This document shows positions 26,119 to 34,962 of a stretch of DNA of 64,000 bases, in pieces. The DNA comes from Aquimarina sp. Aq78 (lineage in GTDB: Bacteria > Bacteroidota > Bacteroidia > Flavobacteriales > Flavobacteriaceae). The DNA lies in NCBI RefSeq assembly GCF_900299525.1, contig NZ_OMKA01000002.1, positions 1-64,000 on the forward strand, read 5' to 3'. A model generated the notes under the pieces. That model did no database searches and was not told the origin of the DNA. It worked only from the letters and a program-made list of their open reading frames with translations. The position numbers and the translations under genes were made by a program. Positions within the stretch are counted from its first letter, which is position 1. Each line of letters opens with the position of its first letter.

Positions 26119-26484
26119 TTACTTTGTCTTAAAATTAGCCGTTAATTTTAAAGCAACTGTATCTTCAAATGTAGTTACATTTTTTACTTTATACGTATCA
26201 TCTGTCTTGGTAATATCTAAAGTTAAAACTAAATCTGGGTTTTTTTCCGGATTTATAATAGCCATGAATTTGATATTACTAGAGGATTGCATAAATAGTT
26301 TTTTATCTACAATGCCTTCTGTTAATTCTTTTATTATTTGCATCATACAAACACCTGGTGTTACAGGATTCCCTGGGAAATGTCCTTTGAAAATCTTATG
26401 GTTTTTGTTGATGGTAATAGTTGCTGTCGACATATTTTCAACAGTCTCTAATGTATTTGCGGTGTAAAAATCTTTTAGTAACAT
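26119..26484 (-). CDS. FabZ-like hotdog dehydratase subunit with the catalytic His but Gln in place of Glu
   Basis: 121 residues, single hotdog domain. The FabZ signature is FKGHFPGNPVTPGVCMMQ, with H35 as the catalytic histidine. The position where FabZ has its catalytic glutamate (GVLIxE) is Q49. The two other dehydratase-like proteins of the cluster (38359 and 38814) show the opposite pattern, keeping Glu but losing the His. FabZ active sites are built from His of one monomer and Glu of the other, so a mixed dimer could restore activity. Paired dehydratases (ApeI/ApeP) are known in aryl polyene clusters. Cytoplasmic. Confidence 0.8.
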   Translation of the reverse strand: MLLKDFYTANTLETVENMSTATITINKNHKIFKGHFPGNPVTPGVCMMQIIKELTEGIVDKKLFMQSSSNIKFMAIINPEKNPDLVLTLDITKTDDTYKVKNVTTFEDTVALKLTANFKTK

Positions 26485-26490
26485 AAGTAA

Positions 26491-27087
26491 TTAGAAATTA
26501 AATCTATACGATAGGCCAATTTGAAAAACACGATTAAATTGATTTTTTTCTTCGTATATCGATTGTGTTGAAAAATCATGGAAATCACCAGAAAATACAT
26601 CTAGTGTACCATGCTTATATCTAGTTTCTATAGCGATTCCGTTTTTAAATTCGTAACCAAGACCAGCGGCAATAGAAAGATCTACAAAGGTAATGTCATT
26701 ACCTTCTTCTCTGTTTACAAGACTTACGGGAGTATCATCAAAATCAAAATCAAGACTTGGTGCGATTATTAAATGTAATCCTGTATTTCTAACGAAAAAT
26801 TTGCTGGTAGCAGATATTGAAACGTAATGAATTTCGAGATCATCTCCATTTGAAAATTTGTTATTACCACCTTGATTAGAGTATCCCACTTCGGGTTGAA
26901 GAGCATATAGCTCTGAGAACCTGATTTGTAAAAAAGCTCCTACATAAATACCTGCTTTAGTTTCTAAATTTGCATTAGTAAGATCCGAAATGTTAGCCCC
27001 GCCTCTTAATCCAAAAGATGTCTTGCTTTGTGCAGAAACCGTCCCAAAAATACCAAGAAAGGTTATGACCAATAAAAGATTTCTCAT
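26491..27087 (-). CDS. Outer-membrane beta-barrel protein (porin family)
   Basis: 198 residues. A signal peptide (MRNLLLVITFLGIFGTVSAQ) is followed by FGLRGGANISDLTNA, the usual start of small Bacteroidota beta-barrels. Alternating strands follow, and the end is RVFQIGLSYRFNF with the terminal Phe used by the barrel assembly machinery. Being inside the pigment operon next to LolA and a lipoprotein suggests a role in placing the pigment in the outer membrane, but small barrels of this type have many functions. Confidence 0.82.
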   Translation of the reverse strand: MRNLLLVITFLGIFGTVSAQSKTSFGLRGGANISDLTNANLETKAGIYVGAFLQIRFSELYALQPEVGYSNQGGNNKFSNGDDLEIHYVSISATSKFFVRNTGLHLIIAPSLDFDFDDTPVSLVNREEGNDITFVDLSIAAGLGYEFKNGIAIETRYKHGTLDVFSGDFHDFSTQSIYEEKNQFNRVFQIGLSYRFNF

Positions 27088-27695
27088 TTTTGAATTGATT
27101 TTAAATTAATTTTAAGCTTTAAATTCTTGTGCTCAATCATAATTAGATTTGCAATAGTATCACTAATTTCTGAAAATGTAAAAACTACTTTTTCTTTTCT
27201 ATTTCCAGTTCTTACAATTTTATTTATTTCATTATTTGTATTGTAATAATAATGTTTATCATTATTAATTTTAGCTTCAAAAACAACATCGTTTTGATAT
27301 GAAAATGTATTTAAAAGCACAGGATTTTCTTCAATCAATGCTTTAAAATCTTTTTTTAAAATGTTTATTAAAATCTTTTTATTGAAATCTTCTAAGATAT
27401 AATTTACCGTAAAGCTTTCGTTAATAAATGAAAAGTCAAAAATTTTATTTCCCATTTCTGTAGTAAAGACAATACGATGATTTTTATCTTCAATTTTTTT
27501 TACAATAAAAATCCCACCAAAATGTTTTTTGTAAACATCAATATTTGCTTTATAGACATAATCTTGCGTCTTATCTGAAAAATATAAATTTCTTATTTCT
27601 ATATCAGATGTTTCTCTTTTGATGAAATTGTTTTTCTTCGTATAGGAAGCACATCCTATACACATAAAACAAAAACTAATGAGCAAATATCTCAT
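27084..27695 (-). CDS. Lipoprotein of unknown function in the pigment operon
   Basis: 203 residues. MRYLLISFCFMCIGC carries a lipobox with Cys 15. The mature part is rich in beta strands and K/N/I (YVYKANIDVYKKHFGGIFIVKK), similar in style to LolA/LolB folds. The stop overlaps the next start (beta-barrel) by four bases and the start overlaps the LolA gene by 20 bases, so it is translationally coupled to both. A LolB-like or DUF3261-like part in moving lipid-like product to the outer membrane is plausible. Confidence 0.75.
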   Translation of the reverse strand: MRYLLISFCFMCIGCASYTKKNNFIKRETSDIEIRNLYFSDKTQDYVYKANIDVYKKHFGGIFIVKKIEDKNHRIVFTTEMGNKIFDFSFINESFTVNYILEDFNKKILINILKKDFKALIEENPVLLNTFSYQNDVVFEAKINNDKHYYYNTNNEINKIVRTGNRKEKVVFTFSEISDTIANLIMIEHKNLKLKINLKSIQK

Positions 27696-28293
27696 CTGCC
27701 AAAGGGGTGTTTAAGACTCTGTTGCTAAATACTATTCTCGTATAATCATTTGAAGGTTCTATCATTTTTACTTCAACAACATCGCCTTTGGAGTTAAATG
27801 TTATATGAAATGCTTTAATGAATTTTTCGAATTTTTTGTCCTTTGGACCAAAATGCACCTCGCTATTTCCTTGGTTTTTATAATAACTGATATCAAACTC
27901 ATCATCATTAAACATATCTCCTTTTACGCTATTAATAATAAGTTTGTTCAATTGCTTAAACTGCTCACTAGACCCAATATCAATATTACTTTTATTGCCT
28001 TCATCATTAATGTATAGTGTCTTGTTTTTAAATAACACAGAATATTTAAAAGGTTTTACATATTCCCATTTTACAACATCTGGTGTTTTAAAAGCAAGTT
28101 TTCCTGTTGTGATAATATCATTCGATAAAAAATCCAGGTGTTTGTATTGTGTAAAATCACTTGAAATAGTTTTTGTTGTGGCAGCAAGAGCTTTTACTTT
28201 TGTTTTTAAGGCATCGGCTTCTATAGTACTCATTTTAGTTTGAGCAGATAGAGTAGTAGCTATAAATAGTATTAAATAAACAATTTTAGGCAT
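27676..28293 (-). CDS. LolA-like periplasmic lipoprotein/lipid carrier
   Basis: 205 residues. Signal peptide MPKIVYLILFIATTLSAQ. LolA-like core with SSDFTQYKHLDFLSNDIITTGKLAFKTP, then WEYVKPFKYSVLFKNKTLYIND, the half-barrel strand pattern of the family. Dedicated LolA paralogues are regular members of aryl polyene and flexirubin clusters, distinct from the housekeeping LolA, and are thought to carry the pigment or its lipid precursor through the periplasm. It overlaps its neighbours on both sides. Confidence 0.85.
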   Translation of the reverse strand: MPKIVYLILFIATTLSAQTKMSTIEADALKTKVKALAATTKTISSDFTQYKHLDFLSNDIITTGKLAFKTPDVVKWEYVKPFKYSVLFKNKTLYINDEGNKSNIDIGSSEQFKQLNKLIINSVKGDMFNDDEFDISYYKNQGNSEVHFGPKDKKFEKFIKAFHITFNSKGDVVEVKMIEPSNDYTRIVFSNRVLNTPLADEIFAH

Positions 28294-29062
28294 ATGCTTT
28301 TATCTTAAATAAAGAATCTATTGTAACCGATTCTATATTTTGTTGTTGTAAAAATAACAATAACTGTTCCAAAACAATAATTGTTTTTAAACTTGTATCA
28401 TGAAGTAAAATGACATCTCCTTTGGATAGTTTTTTAGTTATTCGTTTTAGTACTTTATCCGAACTCCTGGATGTTGTATCCAGAGATCTGACATTCCATC
28501 CAATAGGTTGTAATCCTGTGGCTTTTAATGCTCTTTTAATTCTTGGATTTGTTACACCAAAAGCAGGTCTGTATAGTCGCATAGCTAGCCCGGTTACTTC
28601 TTTTACTATAGCGTTGGTTTGTTGTAGCTCTGAAATTACTTCTCCCGTTTTTAAAAAACCAAAAGAGTTAGGGTGCGAATACGTATGATTACCAATAACA
28701 TGCCCTTGTTTGATACTTTCTTTAACTAATTCGGGATACATCTCAATGTGTTTGCCAATGCAAAAAAAAGTAGCTTTTGCATTATATTGTTTTAAGAGTT
28801 TTAAGATTTGAGGTGTGAATTCTGGGTTTGGTCCATCATCAAAAGTAATAGCAACTTGATTATTTTTTATATCTCTATTTGCATTAAGAGAAGTAAAATG
28901 GTAGTTCCATTGTATAAGTCCAGAACCAGCCATAGTAATAAGTAACCATATAAAAGCTAATAGGAAATAAGACCATACCGGTATTTCTATTGAGTAATTG
29001 GTTATGTGTAAAACCAAAAAAGCGAGTGCTGTTATTCTATTGACGTATTTAAAATTTAGCAT
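28286..29062 (-). CDS. Membrane-anchored polysaccharide deacetylase (NodB homology)
   Basis: 258 residues. Two membrane helices (about 10-50) are followed by a NodB domain. The motifs are TFDDGPNPEF (catalytic Asp pair), HTYSHP (HxxxH metal ligands), RPAFG and a late ILLHD. All expected catalytic residues are present. Targets of such enzymes are N- or O-acetyl groups on sugars. Its place in the operon between a ketosynthase-like gene and lolA suggests removal of an acyl group from a glycosylated intermediate or from the envelope. The glycosyltransferase at 24298 may supply the substrate. Confidence 0.85.
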   Translation of the reverse strand: MLNFKYVNRITALAFLVLHITNYSIEIPVWSYFLLAFIWLLITMAGSGLIQWNYHFTSLNANRDIKNNQVAITFDDGPNPEFTPQILKLLKQYNAKATFFCIGKHIEMYPELVKESIKQGHVIGNHTYSHPNSFGFLKTGEVISELQQTNAIVKEVTGLAMRLYRPAFGVTNPRIKRALKATGLQPIGWNVRSLDTTSRSSDKVLKRITKKLSKGDVILLHDTSLKTIIVLEQLLLFLQQQNIESVTIDSLFKIKAYA

Positions 29063-30120
29063 TTACGCAGTAAAGTGAAGCTATGATTCTCTCCTCTATA
29101 TTGATTGTATAATAAAATAGTAGTAAAGTTTGATATTGATTTTTTATTTAACTTAACTACTTCTGGTAACTCTTGTGTTTTTAAAATTTTTGAAGCCAAC
29201 CATACCCCAAAAGACGATGCGGTATTAAATTCACCGCATAAATGTTTGTAATATATCTGTTGTGTCTCTTTGAATAGATTTAAACTTAACTCATTGTAAA
29301 ATGTATCGTATTTTACATCTCCATTATTTCCTAATACAATAGCATCTATATCATCAATAGCTAAGCCATTATCCTTTAAAAATAGTTGAGCTGCATGAGA
29401 TACTTCGGTTTCTGATAATGTATTATAGGTTTGTACTGCTATAACTTCGGCATAGCTCGAGTCTTGCTTTTTATTTGATACTACAAAGAAATTTGCACCT
29501 TCTCCAAATATTGCACCTTCTGTTTTAGAATCTAATACATTAGTAGATTTGGTTTTTTCTAATTTAATGTGATTAATAAGTTTGTGAATGGTAATTGTAT
29601 GATCACCATGCTCATCAACACCTCCGATTAAAATAGTATCAACCTCATTATTTTCTAGTTGTAATTGGGCATCTAATAATGCCGATTCAAAAGATACACT
29701 TGCATGTACATATGTGAAATTGTAGCCTTTACATTGAAGTCCTAAAGCGATTTGCCCACCAACTGTATTATGAGTTGATTGTATAAATGAAGTAGGGGTG
29801 AGGTATTGTTCGTCATTGTCTATAATTGCACTAACAAATTTTTCTGAATCTCTAACACATCCCATTCCCGTTCCTGTAATAATCGCATCAACATTTTCTA
29901 TATTTGCATCTTTCAATGCAATTCTGGATGCAACAACTCCCATTTTAATGCCTTTTGCCATTCTACGTGCAGCAGCAGGTGGGATATACTCTTTATAATT
30001 TGGGTTAACCACAGAAATCACATTATCTGTATAGGTGAGGATTTCTCTCAAAAACTCAGTATTGTCAAAAGTTTTTTGAGATGAAATAGATCCGACACCG
30101 GTTATATAGACTGCACTCAT
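29056..30120 (-). CDS. Catalytically dead ketosynthase-like protein, probable chain-length factor
   Basis: 354 residues, thiolase fold of the FabF family. The nucleophile position reads HASVSFESA with S141 where active enzymes have Cys. HGT is replaced by GNNGD (N265) and the KxxxGH motif by KHLCGE. All three catalytic residues are therefore changed. This fits a chain-length-factor partner such as ApeC, which pairs with the active ketosynthase in aryl polyene synthases. The likely partner is the FabF-like enzyme encoded next door at 30175. Start is ATG, 54 bases after the partner gene. Confidence 0.85.
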   Translation of the reverse strand: MSAVYITGVGSISSQKTFDNTEFLREILTYTDNVISVVNPNYKEYIPPAAARRMAKGIKMGVVASRIALKDANIENVDAIITGTGMGCVRDSEKFVSAIIDNDEQYLTPTSFIQSTHNTVGGQIALGLQCKGYNFTYVHASVSFESALLDAQLQLENNEVDTILIGGVDEHGDHTITIHKLINHIKLEKTKSTNVLDSKTEGAIFGEGANFFVVSNKKQDSSYAEVIAVQTYNTLSETEVSHAAQLFLKDNGLAIDDIDAIVLGNNGDVKYDTFYNELSLNLFKETQQIYYKHLCGEFNTASSFGVWLASKILKTQELPEVVKLNKKSISNFTTILLYNQYRGENHSFTLLRKC

Positions 30121-30174
30121 ATCTCTTTAATTAAACAGTTTTTGCATATAGGTTAACCTTTGTTTACAATTTTG

Positions 30175-31377
30175 CTATTGTTCTTTTGAAAAAATTACTG
30201 TAGAACAATTACCTCCGAAACCTAAGGAATTAGACAACACGGTGTGCAATTCTTTTTCTTTGAGCTCTAATTGTGGTGTAATATCAAACTCTTTCATCTG
30301 AGTTTTAAAATTGAGATTAGGATAGATGATATTATGTTGAAGGGCTAATACGGCATAAACAGCTTCGATAGCTCCTGCTGCAGCCAAAGTATGTCCTGTA
30401 TACGCTTTTGTAGAGCTAAAATCGGGAATTTCTTCACCAAAAACTCTTAGAATAGCACGTCCTTCAGATAGGTCATTATTTCCTGTTGCTGTGCCGTGTG
30501 CATTAATGTAATCAATATCTTTTGCTGTGTATGCTGCAACTTTTAAAGCTTTTTGCATTGCTAAAGTTGCTCCATCTCCATTTTCAGAAGATGCTGTTTG
30601 ATGATAGGCATCATTTGCATTGCCATATCCTTTAACATATCCCAATACTTCTTTTTTTTCTGCAGCAATCACTTCATCAGATTCTAGTACTAAGAAAGCG
30701 GCAGCTTCACCTAAATTTAAACCTTTTCTATTTTCATCAAAAGGAGTATTGTAGGTGTCAGATAAGATCATTAGAGTTTTAAATCCATTAATGGTAAACT
30801 TAGACAAACAATCTGCGCCACCAACAATAACTCTGTCTAGTTTTCCTGATTTAATCAATCGGGCACCGAGCATTATAGCATTTGCAGCAGAAGAACAAGC
30901 TGTACTTATTGTAGTTACCAGGCTTTTTTTGATTCCTAACTGCTCTGCGATTTTTTGAGTAGAATCTCCGGCATGGTGACCTTCGATATATTTTTGGGTG
31001 CTTTTATTTTCAAGATAATCATAATAGTAAGTTTCTGTCATATCCATCCCACCAACGCTGGTCGCCGAAACTAATCCTGTCTTATAGGTGTTGATATCAG
31101 AGATTCCAGCATCTTGTATTGCTTGCTTAGCAGCAATAGCACCTAATAAAGCTGTTCTTGAGTAATTATTATCAGGAGTTAGACCTAATTGTTGTTCTAA
31201 CTCCAGATTTGTAGATGCGATTTCACCGACCATAATATCATCTTTATGAATGGTATTAATTTTGGAAACCCTGGAGATTCCTTTTTTACCATTAATAAGC
31301 GATTGGTAATTTTCTGTGACATTGTTTCCAATAGCAGAAATTATTCCCATTCCAGTTATAGCAACACCTTTACTCAT
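30175..31377 (-). CDS. FabF-like beta-ketoacyl-ACP synthase (active)
   Basis: 400 residues. The catalytic triad is complete: C161 in ISTACSSAANA, H294 in NAHGTATGNND, and H329 in KAYTGHTLAA. It also has the GFGGNCSTVIF end. It probably extends the polyene chain with malonyl-carrier protein. The gene lies between a carrier protein gene (17 bp away) and the inactive ketosynthase gene, the classic order of a minimal type II polyketide synthase. Confidence 0.92.
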   Translation of the reverse strand: MSKGVAITGMGIISAIGNNVTENYQSLINGKKGISRVSKINTIHKDDIMVGEIASTNLELEQQLGLTPDNNYSRTALLGAIAAKQAIQDAGISDINTYKTGLVSATSVGGMDMTETYYYDYLENKSTQKYIEGHHAGDSTQKIAEQLGIKKSLVTTISTACSSAANAIMLGARLIKSGKLDRVIVGGADCLSKFTINGFKTLMILSDTYNTPFDENRKGLNLGEAAAFLVLESDEVIAAEKKEVLGYVKGYGNANDAYHQTASSENGDGATLAMQKALKVAAYTAKDIDYINAHGTATGNNDLSEGRAILRVFGEEIPDFSSTKAYTGHTLAAAGAIEAVYAVLALQHNIIYPNLNFKTQMKEFDITPQLELKEKELHTVLSNSLGFGGNCSTVIFSKEQ

Positions 31378-31394
31378 TTAAATACAACTAAAAT

Positions 31395-31652
31395 TTATTT
31401 TGTTCTATGCTCAGAAATGTATTTTGCCATTACTTCTATAGATGCAAAAATTTCACGTCCTTCTTTAGGATCGGTTAATTTAATGCCGTAGTTTTTATCT
31501 AGCATTACAATTAACTCTAATGCATCAATTGAGTCTAAGCCTAAACCATCACCAAAAAGAATATCGTCATCAGCAATATCTTCAACAGCAATATCTTCAA
31601 GATTTAATTGCTCAATAATGTTTTCCTTTAGTTCTTGTTTTAAAACCTCCAT
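31395..31652 (-). CDS. Acyl carrier protein
   Basis: 85 residues with the 4'-phosphopantetheine site GLDSIDALEL (S41). Acidic, four-helix pattern (VEDIADDDILFGDGLG). It is one of two carrier proteins in the cluster; the other is at 42202. Aryl polyene clusters also have two (ApeE and ApeF). It lies 2 bp from the next gene and 17 bp before the FabF-like gene, so it probably serves that ketosynthase pair. Confidence 0.93.
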   Translation of the reverse strand: MEVLKQELKENIIEQLNLEDIAVEDIADDDILFGDGLGLDSIDALELIVMLDKNYGIKLTDPKEGREIFASIEVMAKYISEHRTK

Positions 31653-31653
31653 A

Positions 31654-32274
31654 TTATGTATTATATAAATTTACTATATTTTGTTTAGTATGTGTTGTGG
31701 TTCCTTCTTTAGAAACCAAGTATAAAAATGCGTCATATGCCACTCCATCAAATTCTACCCAACCACAAAGTGCTTCATCAGCTTTGTTTGCTAATAAAAG
31801 ACTATTTGTATAGTCTGATAAATATTCAGCATTAAAGCTGTCAAAGATAAAAAAACTATTTTCAGAATGAAGTTTATATTTTATACTAATCTCACCAATA
31901 CAAATATTGGGTAATGTATAAACAAAAACGGCAGGGCTTGGATAGTAATTGTCTTTATTTTGGATAGATTCCTGATGTTTTTCATCAGTATCTAAACTGG
32001 ATGATTTATTTGAAAATACAATAGCAATGTTATTTTCGTCTTCTATATTTAGTTTTTCTTTTTGTAGGATAAGATCTGATGCCAAAAATGCAAGTTTACT
32101 TAACCCATCCATTTTAAAGAATTTAGGATATTTAATATCAAAACTTCTATAAGCTGCTTTAATAAATTCTAAAAAATCTAAAGCATCTTTATCGTCATAT
32201 ATAACAGATCCGTTTAAAGAGACTTTATGATCTTTTATGTGACAGAATGATTTTATATAAAATCCGGACTCCAT
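31654..32274 (-). CDS. Short ketosynthase-like protein without catalytic residues
   Basis: I use the ATG at 32274 (206 residues); a TTG nine codons upstream (32301) would overlap the methyltransferase gene. The sequence IAIVFSNKSSSLDTD, SPAVFVYTLPNICIGEI and a following ENSFFIFDS resemble the N-terminal half of ketosynthases around the active site, but there is no nucleophilic Cys and no C-terminal HGT or GH motif. Similar short 'ketosynthase N-terminal-like' proteins occur in flexirubin and aryl polyene clusters. It may be a structural or carrier-binding subunit. Function is inferred. Confidence 0.7.
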   Translation of the reverse strand: MESGFYIKSFCHIKDHKVSLNGSVIYDDKDALDFLEFIKAAYRSFDIKYPKFFKMDGLSKLAFLASDLILQKEKLNIEDENNIAIVFSNKSSSLDTDEKHQESIQNKDNYYPSPAVFVYTLPNICIGEISIKYKLHSENSFFIFDSFNAEYLSDYTNSLLLANKADEALCGWVEFDGVAYDAFLYLVSKEGTTTHTKQNIVNLYNT

Positions 32275-32281
32275 AAATCGA

Positions 32282-33346
32282 CTACTTTTTTTTACAGACA
32301 AACATGGTATGGTATTCTCCTACAACCAAATCTTCTTTTATTATTAATCCTGCCTGATCAATTAGTTTTGTAAAAACAGTAGAAGGATACATTTTACTAT
32401 TTCCATTTGCCAATACTGTAAAGTATAACGATGTTGCTTCTAGGATAAACTTGGCATTATCAAATTTTTGTCTGTCTGTAAAAGTTTCCATGATTAATAA
32501 CTCGGTCGTATCATCCATAGAATTAACACAAGTTTTTAAAACTTTAAGGATTTCTTTTTCAGAAAAACAATCTAAAAATTGACTCATCCAAATCGTATCT
32601 ACTCCATCATTAGGAATCTGTGGGTTTTCTGATAACCAATCTATTTCATGACCAGAAACTCGTTTTTCAAACCCTTTGTTTTTTACATTAGCTAATGCTT
32701 TGTTTAATTGACCAGGTAAGTCGATCATTTTTATAGAAACTGTTTCACTAAATTCGCAACTACTTATAGCAAATTTACCTGTGTTGGCTCCAATATCAAA
32801 TATAGTTTTTGGATTAGTTCTAAAAACAATTTCTAGAGCATCTTGAAATACGTCATCAGAATAATGGTGATCAAATTCAAACCAGGATTTTTGTATTTGT
32901 GGATCTAATTGTGATAAGCCTTCATATATGGTATCCCAATTTCCTAATTCTTTTAAGCCTTCGGGTTTCCCTTCTTTAATAGAATCGTTTAAATGATATA
33001 GCCCTTTATAGCAGACATCATTGGTGAAATTAATATTAACATCAACCGTTTTATTATACGTCAAAAAATAACCAATTGTAGTAATCTCATATTTGTCATC
33101 ACTATTTTTACTAACAATATTTGAGCTTTCGGCAATTTCTAATAAAACACCAATGCCATATATGCTAATAGATAATTCTTTAGAAATATCTTTTATAGAA
33201 ATCCCTCCGTTTTTTCTTCTATCAAAAATAAGATTTAGAACTCCCAGTTTTCTTAGTGAAACTGTGGCTTGAAAAACAAAAGGTGCAAAAGCTATTTTTT
33301 GGGCTTCCTGAATTGCGTCTATAGCTTTTATTGTTTGAATTGGCAT
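32282..33346 (-). CDS. SAM-dependent methyltransferase of the dimeric O-methyltransferase type
   Basis: 354 residues. The N-terminal half is a winged-helix dimerisation domain (GISIKDISKELSISIYGIGVLLEIAESS). The C-terminal half is a class I methyltransferase with the SAM loop TIFDIGANTGKFA, the acidic IDLPGQ, and WMSQFLDCFSE. In flexirubin clusters a C- or O-methyltransferase adds the ring methyl group to the aryl end, which is the likely role here. The gene follows the ketosynthase at 33363 by 16 bases. Confidence 0.87.
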   Translation of the reverse strand: MPIQTIKAIDAIQEAQKIAFAPFVFQATVSLRKLGVLNLIFDRRKNGGISIKDISKELSISIYGIGVLLEIAESSNIVSKNSDDKYEITTIGYFLTYNKTVDVNINFTNDVCYKGLYHLNDSIKEGKPEGLKELGNWDTIYEGLSQLDPQIQKSWFEFDHHYSDDVFQDALEIVFRTNPKTIFDIGANTGKFAISSCEFSETVSIKMIDLPGQLNKALANVKNKGFEKRVSGHEIDWLSENPQIPNDGVDTIWMSQFLDCFSEKEILKVLKTCVNSMDDTTELLIMETFTDRQKFDNAKFILEATSLYFTVLANGNSKMYPSTVFTKLIDQAGLIIKEDLVVGEYHTMFVCKKK

Positions 33347-33362
33347 GTCTTTATAGAATAAA

Positions 33363-34508
33363 TTATTTTACTTTTTGAAATATAACTGCTGTATTACAAC
33401 CTCCGAATCCGGAGGCGGTTTTTAGAAAAATATTTAATTGTTTTGGGGTGGTTTTTGTGATGATGTTTAAAGGTTTTGATGTCCCAGGTTCTTTGAAACC
33501 TAATGAGGTGTATAGTGTGTTATTTTGTAATGAATACATCCCAACAATAGTCTCAACTAACCCTGAAGCTCCTAATGTATGGCCAAAATAGCCTTTTAAA
33601 CTATTTAGTGGTACTTTGTTTAAATTAAGTCTGTTAAATGCAATTGATTCTGTTTCGTCATTAAACAATGTTGCTGTTCCGTGGGCCGAAATGTAATCAA
33701 TATCGGTATGGGTGACATTTCCTTCTTTGAAAGCAGATTGTACACTTCGAAATAATCCTTCACCAGTTCGTGAAGGTCCCGAAATATGATTAGCATCGTT
33801 ACAAGAGCCTTCACCCAAAATAGCAACCGCTTCTTTTGGCAGTCCTTTTTCATTATTAGTAACTAAAATACTGGCAGCTACTTCTCCTATATTAACTCCT
33901 GTTCTGTCTTTGTCATAAGGTTTACAGGGTTCATTACTTAACGCTTGAAATGAATTAAAACCAGTTATTATAAATTCACTTACCATATCTCCGCTAACAA
34001 TAAAAACATCATCATAGGTACCATGGTTAATGTAGCGTTTTGCAATTGCAATAGATAAAATTCCAGAAACACATGCATTAGAAACAACAATAGCATCATT
34101 TTTAAATCCTAATGTTTCTTTGACCACTTTTCCTAAGGAGCTTAAATAAGCACGTTCTTTTAGGAATTCATTGTTTTTATTTAAGGCATCAATATTGCCT
34201 TTGGTAGTAGATATAATAAGCCCAACACGATTTGTTAAGGGTGTTTTAGATGCTTTAATAACTTTGCTTAGCGAAGAAATCATCATCTGTTCTAAACGTG
34301 TGAACTGCCCTTCATTATTTAATTGTTTAAAATCGGCATATAAATCTTCTGTATTTATTATTGAAGAATAAAATGGATCAGGCAACAGATCTTTATCATC
34401 AATAAGTCGTAAACCCGAATTCTCGTTATGAATATTCTGTACAACAGTTTGGCTGTCAAAACCAAGCGATGATATTATATTATTATATGAAGCGTAAATC
34501 TTACTCAT
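33363..34508 (-). CDS. Beta-ketoacyl-ACP synthase with intact catalytic triad
   Basis: 381 residues. The triad is C146 (VVSNACVSGIL), H276 (SAHGTATLFND) and H310 (KGYFGHTLGASG). The N-terminus (MSKIYASYNNIISSLG) is shorter and more divergent than FabF. It may correspond to the initiating or secondary ketosynthase (ApeR-like) of aryl polyene clusters. It overlaps the thioesterase gene by eight bases. Confidence 0.88.
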   Translation of the reverse strand: MSKIYASYNNIISSLGFDSQTVVQNIHNENSGLRLIDDKDLLPDPFYSSIINTEDLYADFKQLNNEGQFTRLEQMMISSLSKVIKASKTPLTNRVGLIISTTKGNIDALNKNNEFLKERAYLSSLGKVVKETLGFKNDAIVVSNACVSGILSIAIAKRYINHGTYDDVFIVSGDMVSEFIITGFNSFQALSNEPCKPYDKDRTGVNIGEVAASILVTNNEKGLPKEAVAILGEGSCNDANHISGPSRTGEGLFRSVQSAFKEGNVTHTDIDYISAHGTATLFNDETESIAFNRLNLNKVPLNSLKGYFGHTLGASGLVETIVGMYSLQNNTLYTSLGFKEPGTSKPLNIITKTTPKQLNIFLKTASGFGGCNTAVIFQKVK

Positions 34509-34962
34509 TCAATTTTATAAGGCCTTCTTTTTGTTTCCATTTGATAAAGAAAGATGGAATTGTTAGTGATAAATCACCATTTCCTGTATCTCCAACAAAT
34601 ACCTGTACGGTTTCTCCTGTGCAGACTAATTTATGATTTTGGTTATAAATTTCATATCTAAAAATCATTTTAGCAGCTGGACTATCTACATAAATTGTTT
34701 TTATGGTAGCAATATCTCCATATCGTAAAGGTAGTTTGTGTTCTGTACTAGACTTTACGATTGGCGTAGCATAACCAAATTTTTTTTGATCTAAATAAGA
34801 AATACCATGATGTCTTCCAAAAGCTTCCCTACCATCCTCAAAATATTGAATATAATTACCATGCCAGACAATTCCTAAGGGGTCAGTTTCTACAAAACGT
34901 ACTCTAACCTGGCTGGTGAAACTTATTTCTTTGTTATTTTTAGACTGCATTTTTCTTTTCAT
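34501..34962 (-). CDS. Hotdog thioesterase of the 4-hydroxybenzoyl-CoA thioesterase family
   Basis: About 153 residues from the ATG at 34962; an ATG at 34950 (MQSKNNKEIS) is also possible, and the TTG at 34971 is unlikely. The 4HBT signature is FVETDPLGIVWHGNYIQYFEDGRE, where the Asp is the catalytic residue. It probably releases acyl products or edits stalled chains on the carrier proteins. Aryl polyene clusters carry a similar gene (ApeK-like). It overlaps the ABC permease gene. Confidence 0.85.
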   Translation of the reverse strand: MKRKMQSKNNKEISFTSQVRVRFVETDPLGIVWHGNYIQYFEDGREAFGRHHGISYLDQKKFGYATPIVKSSTEHKLPLRYGDIATIKTIYVDSPAAKMIFRYEIYNQNHKLVCTGETVQVFVGDTGNGDLSLTIPSFFIKWKQKEGLIKLNE

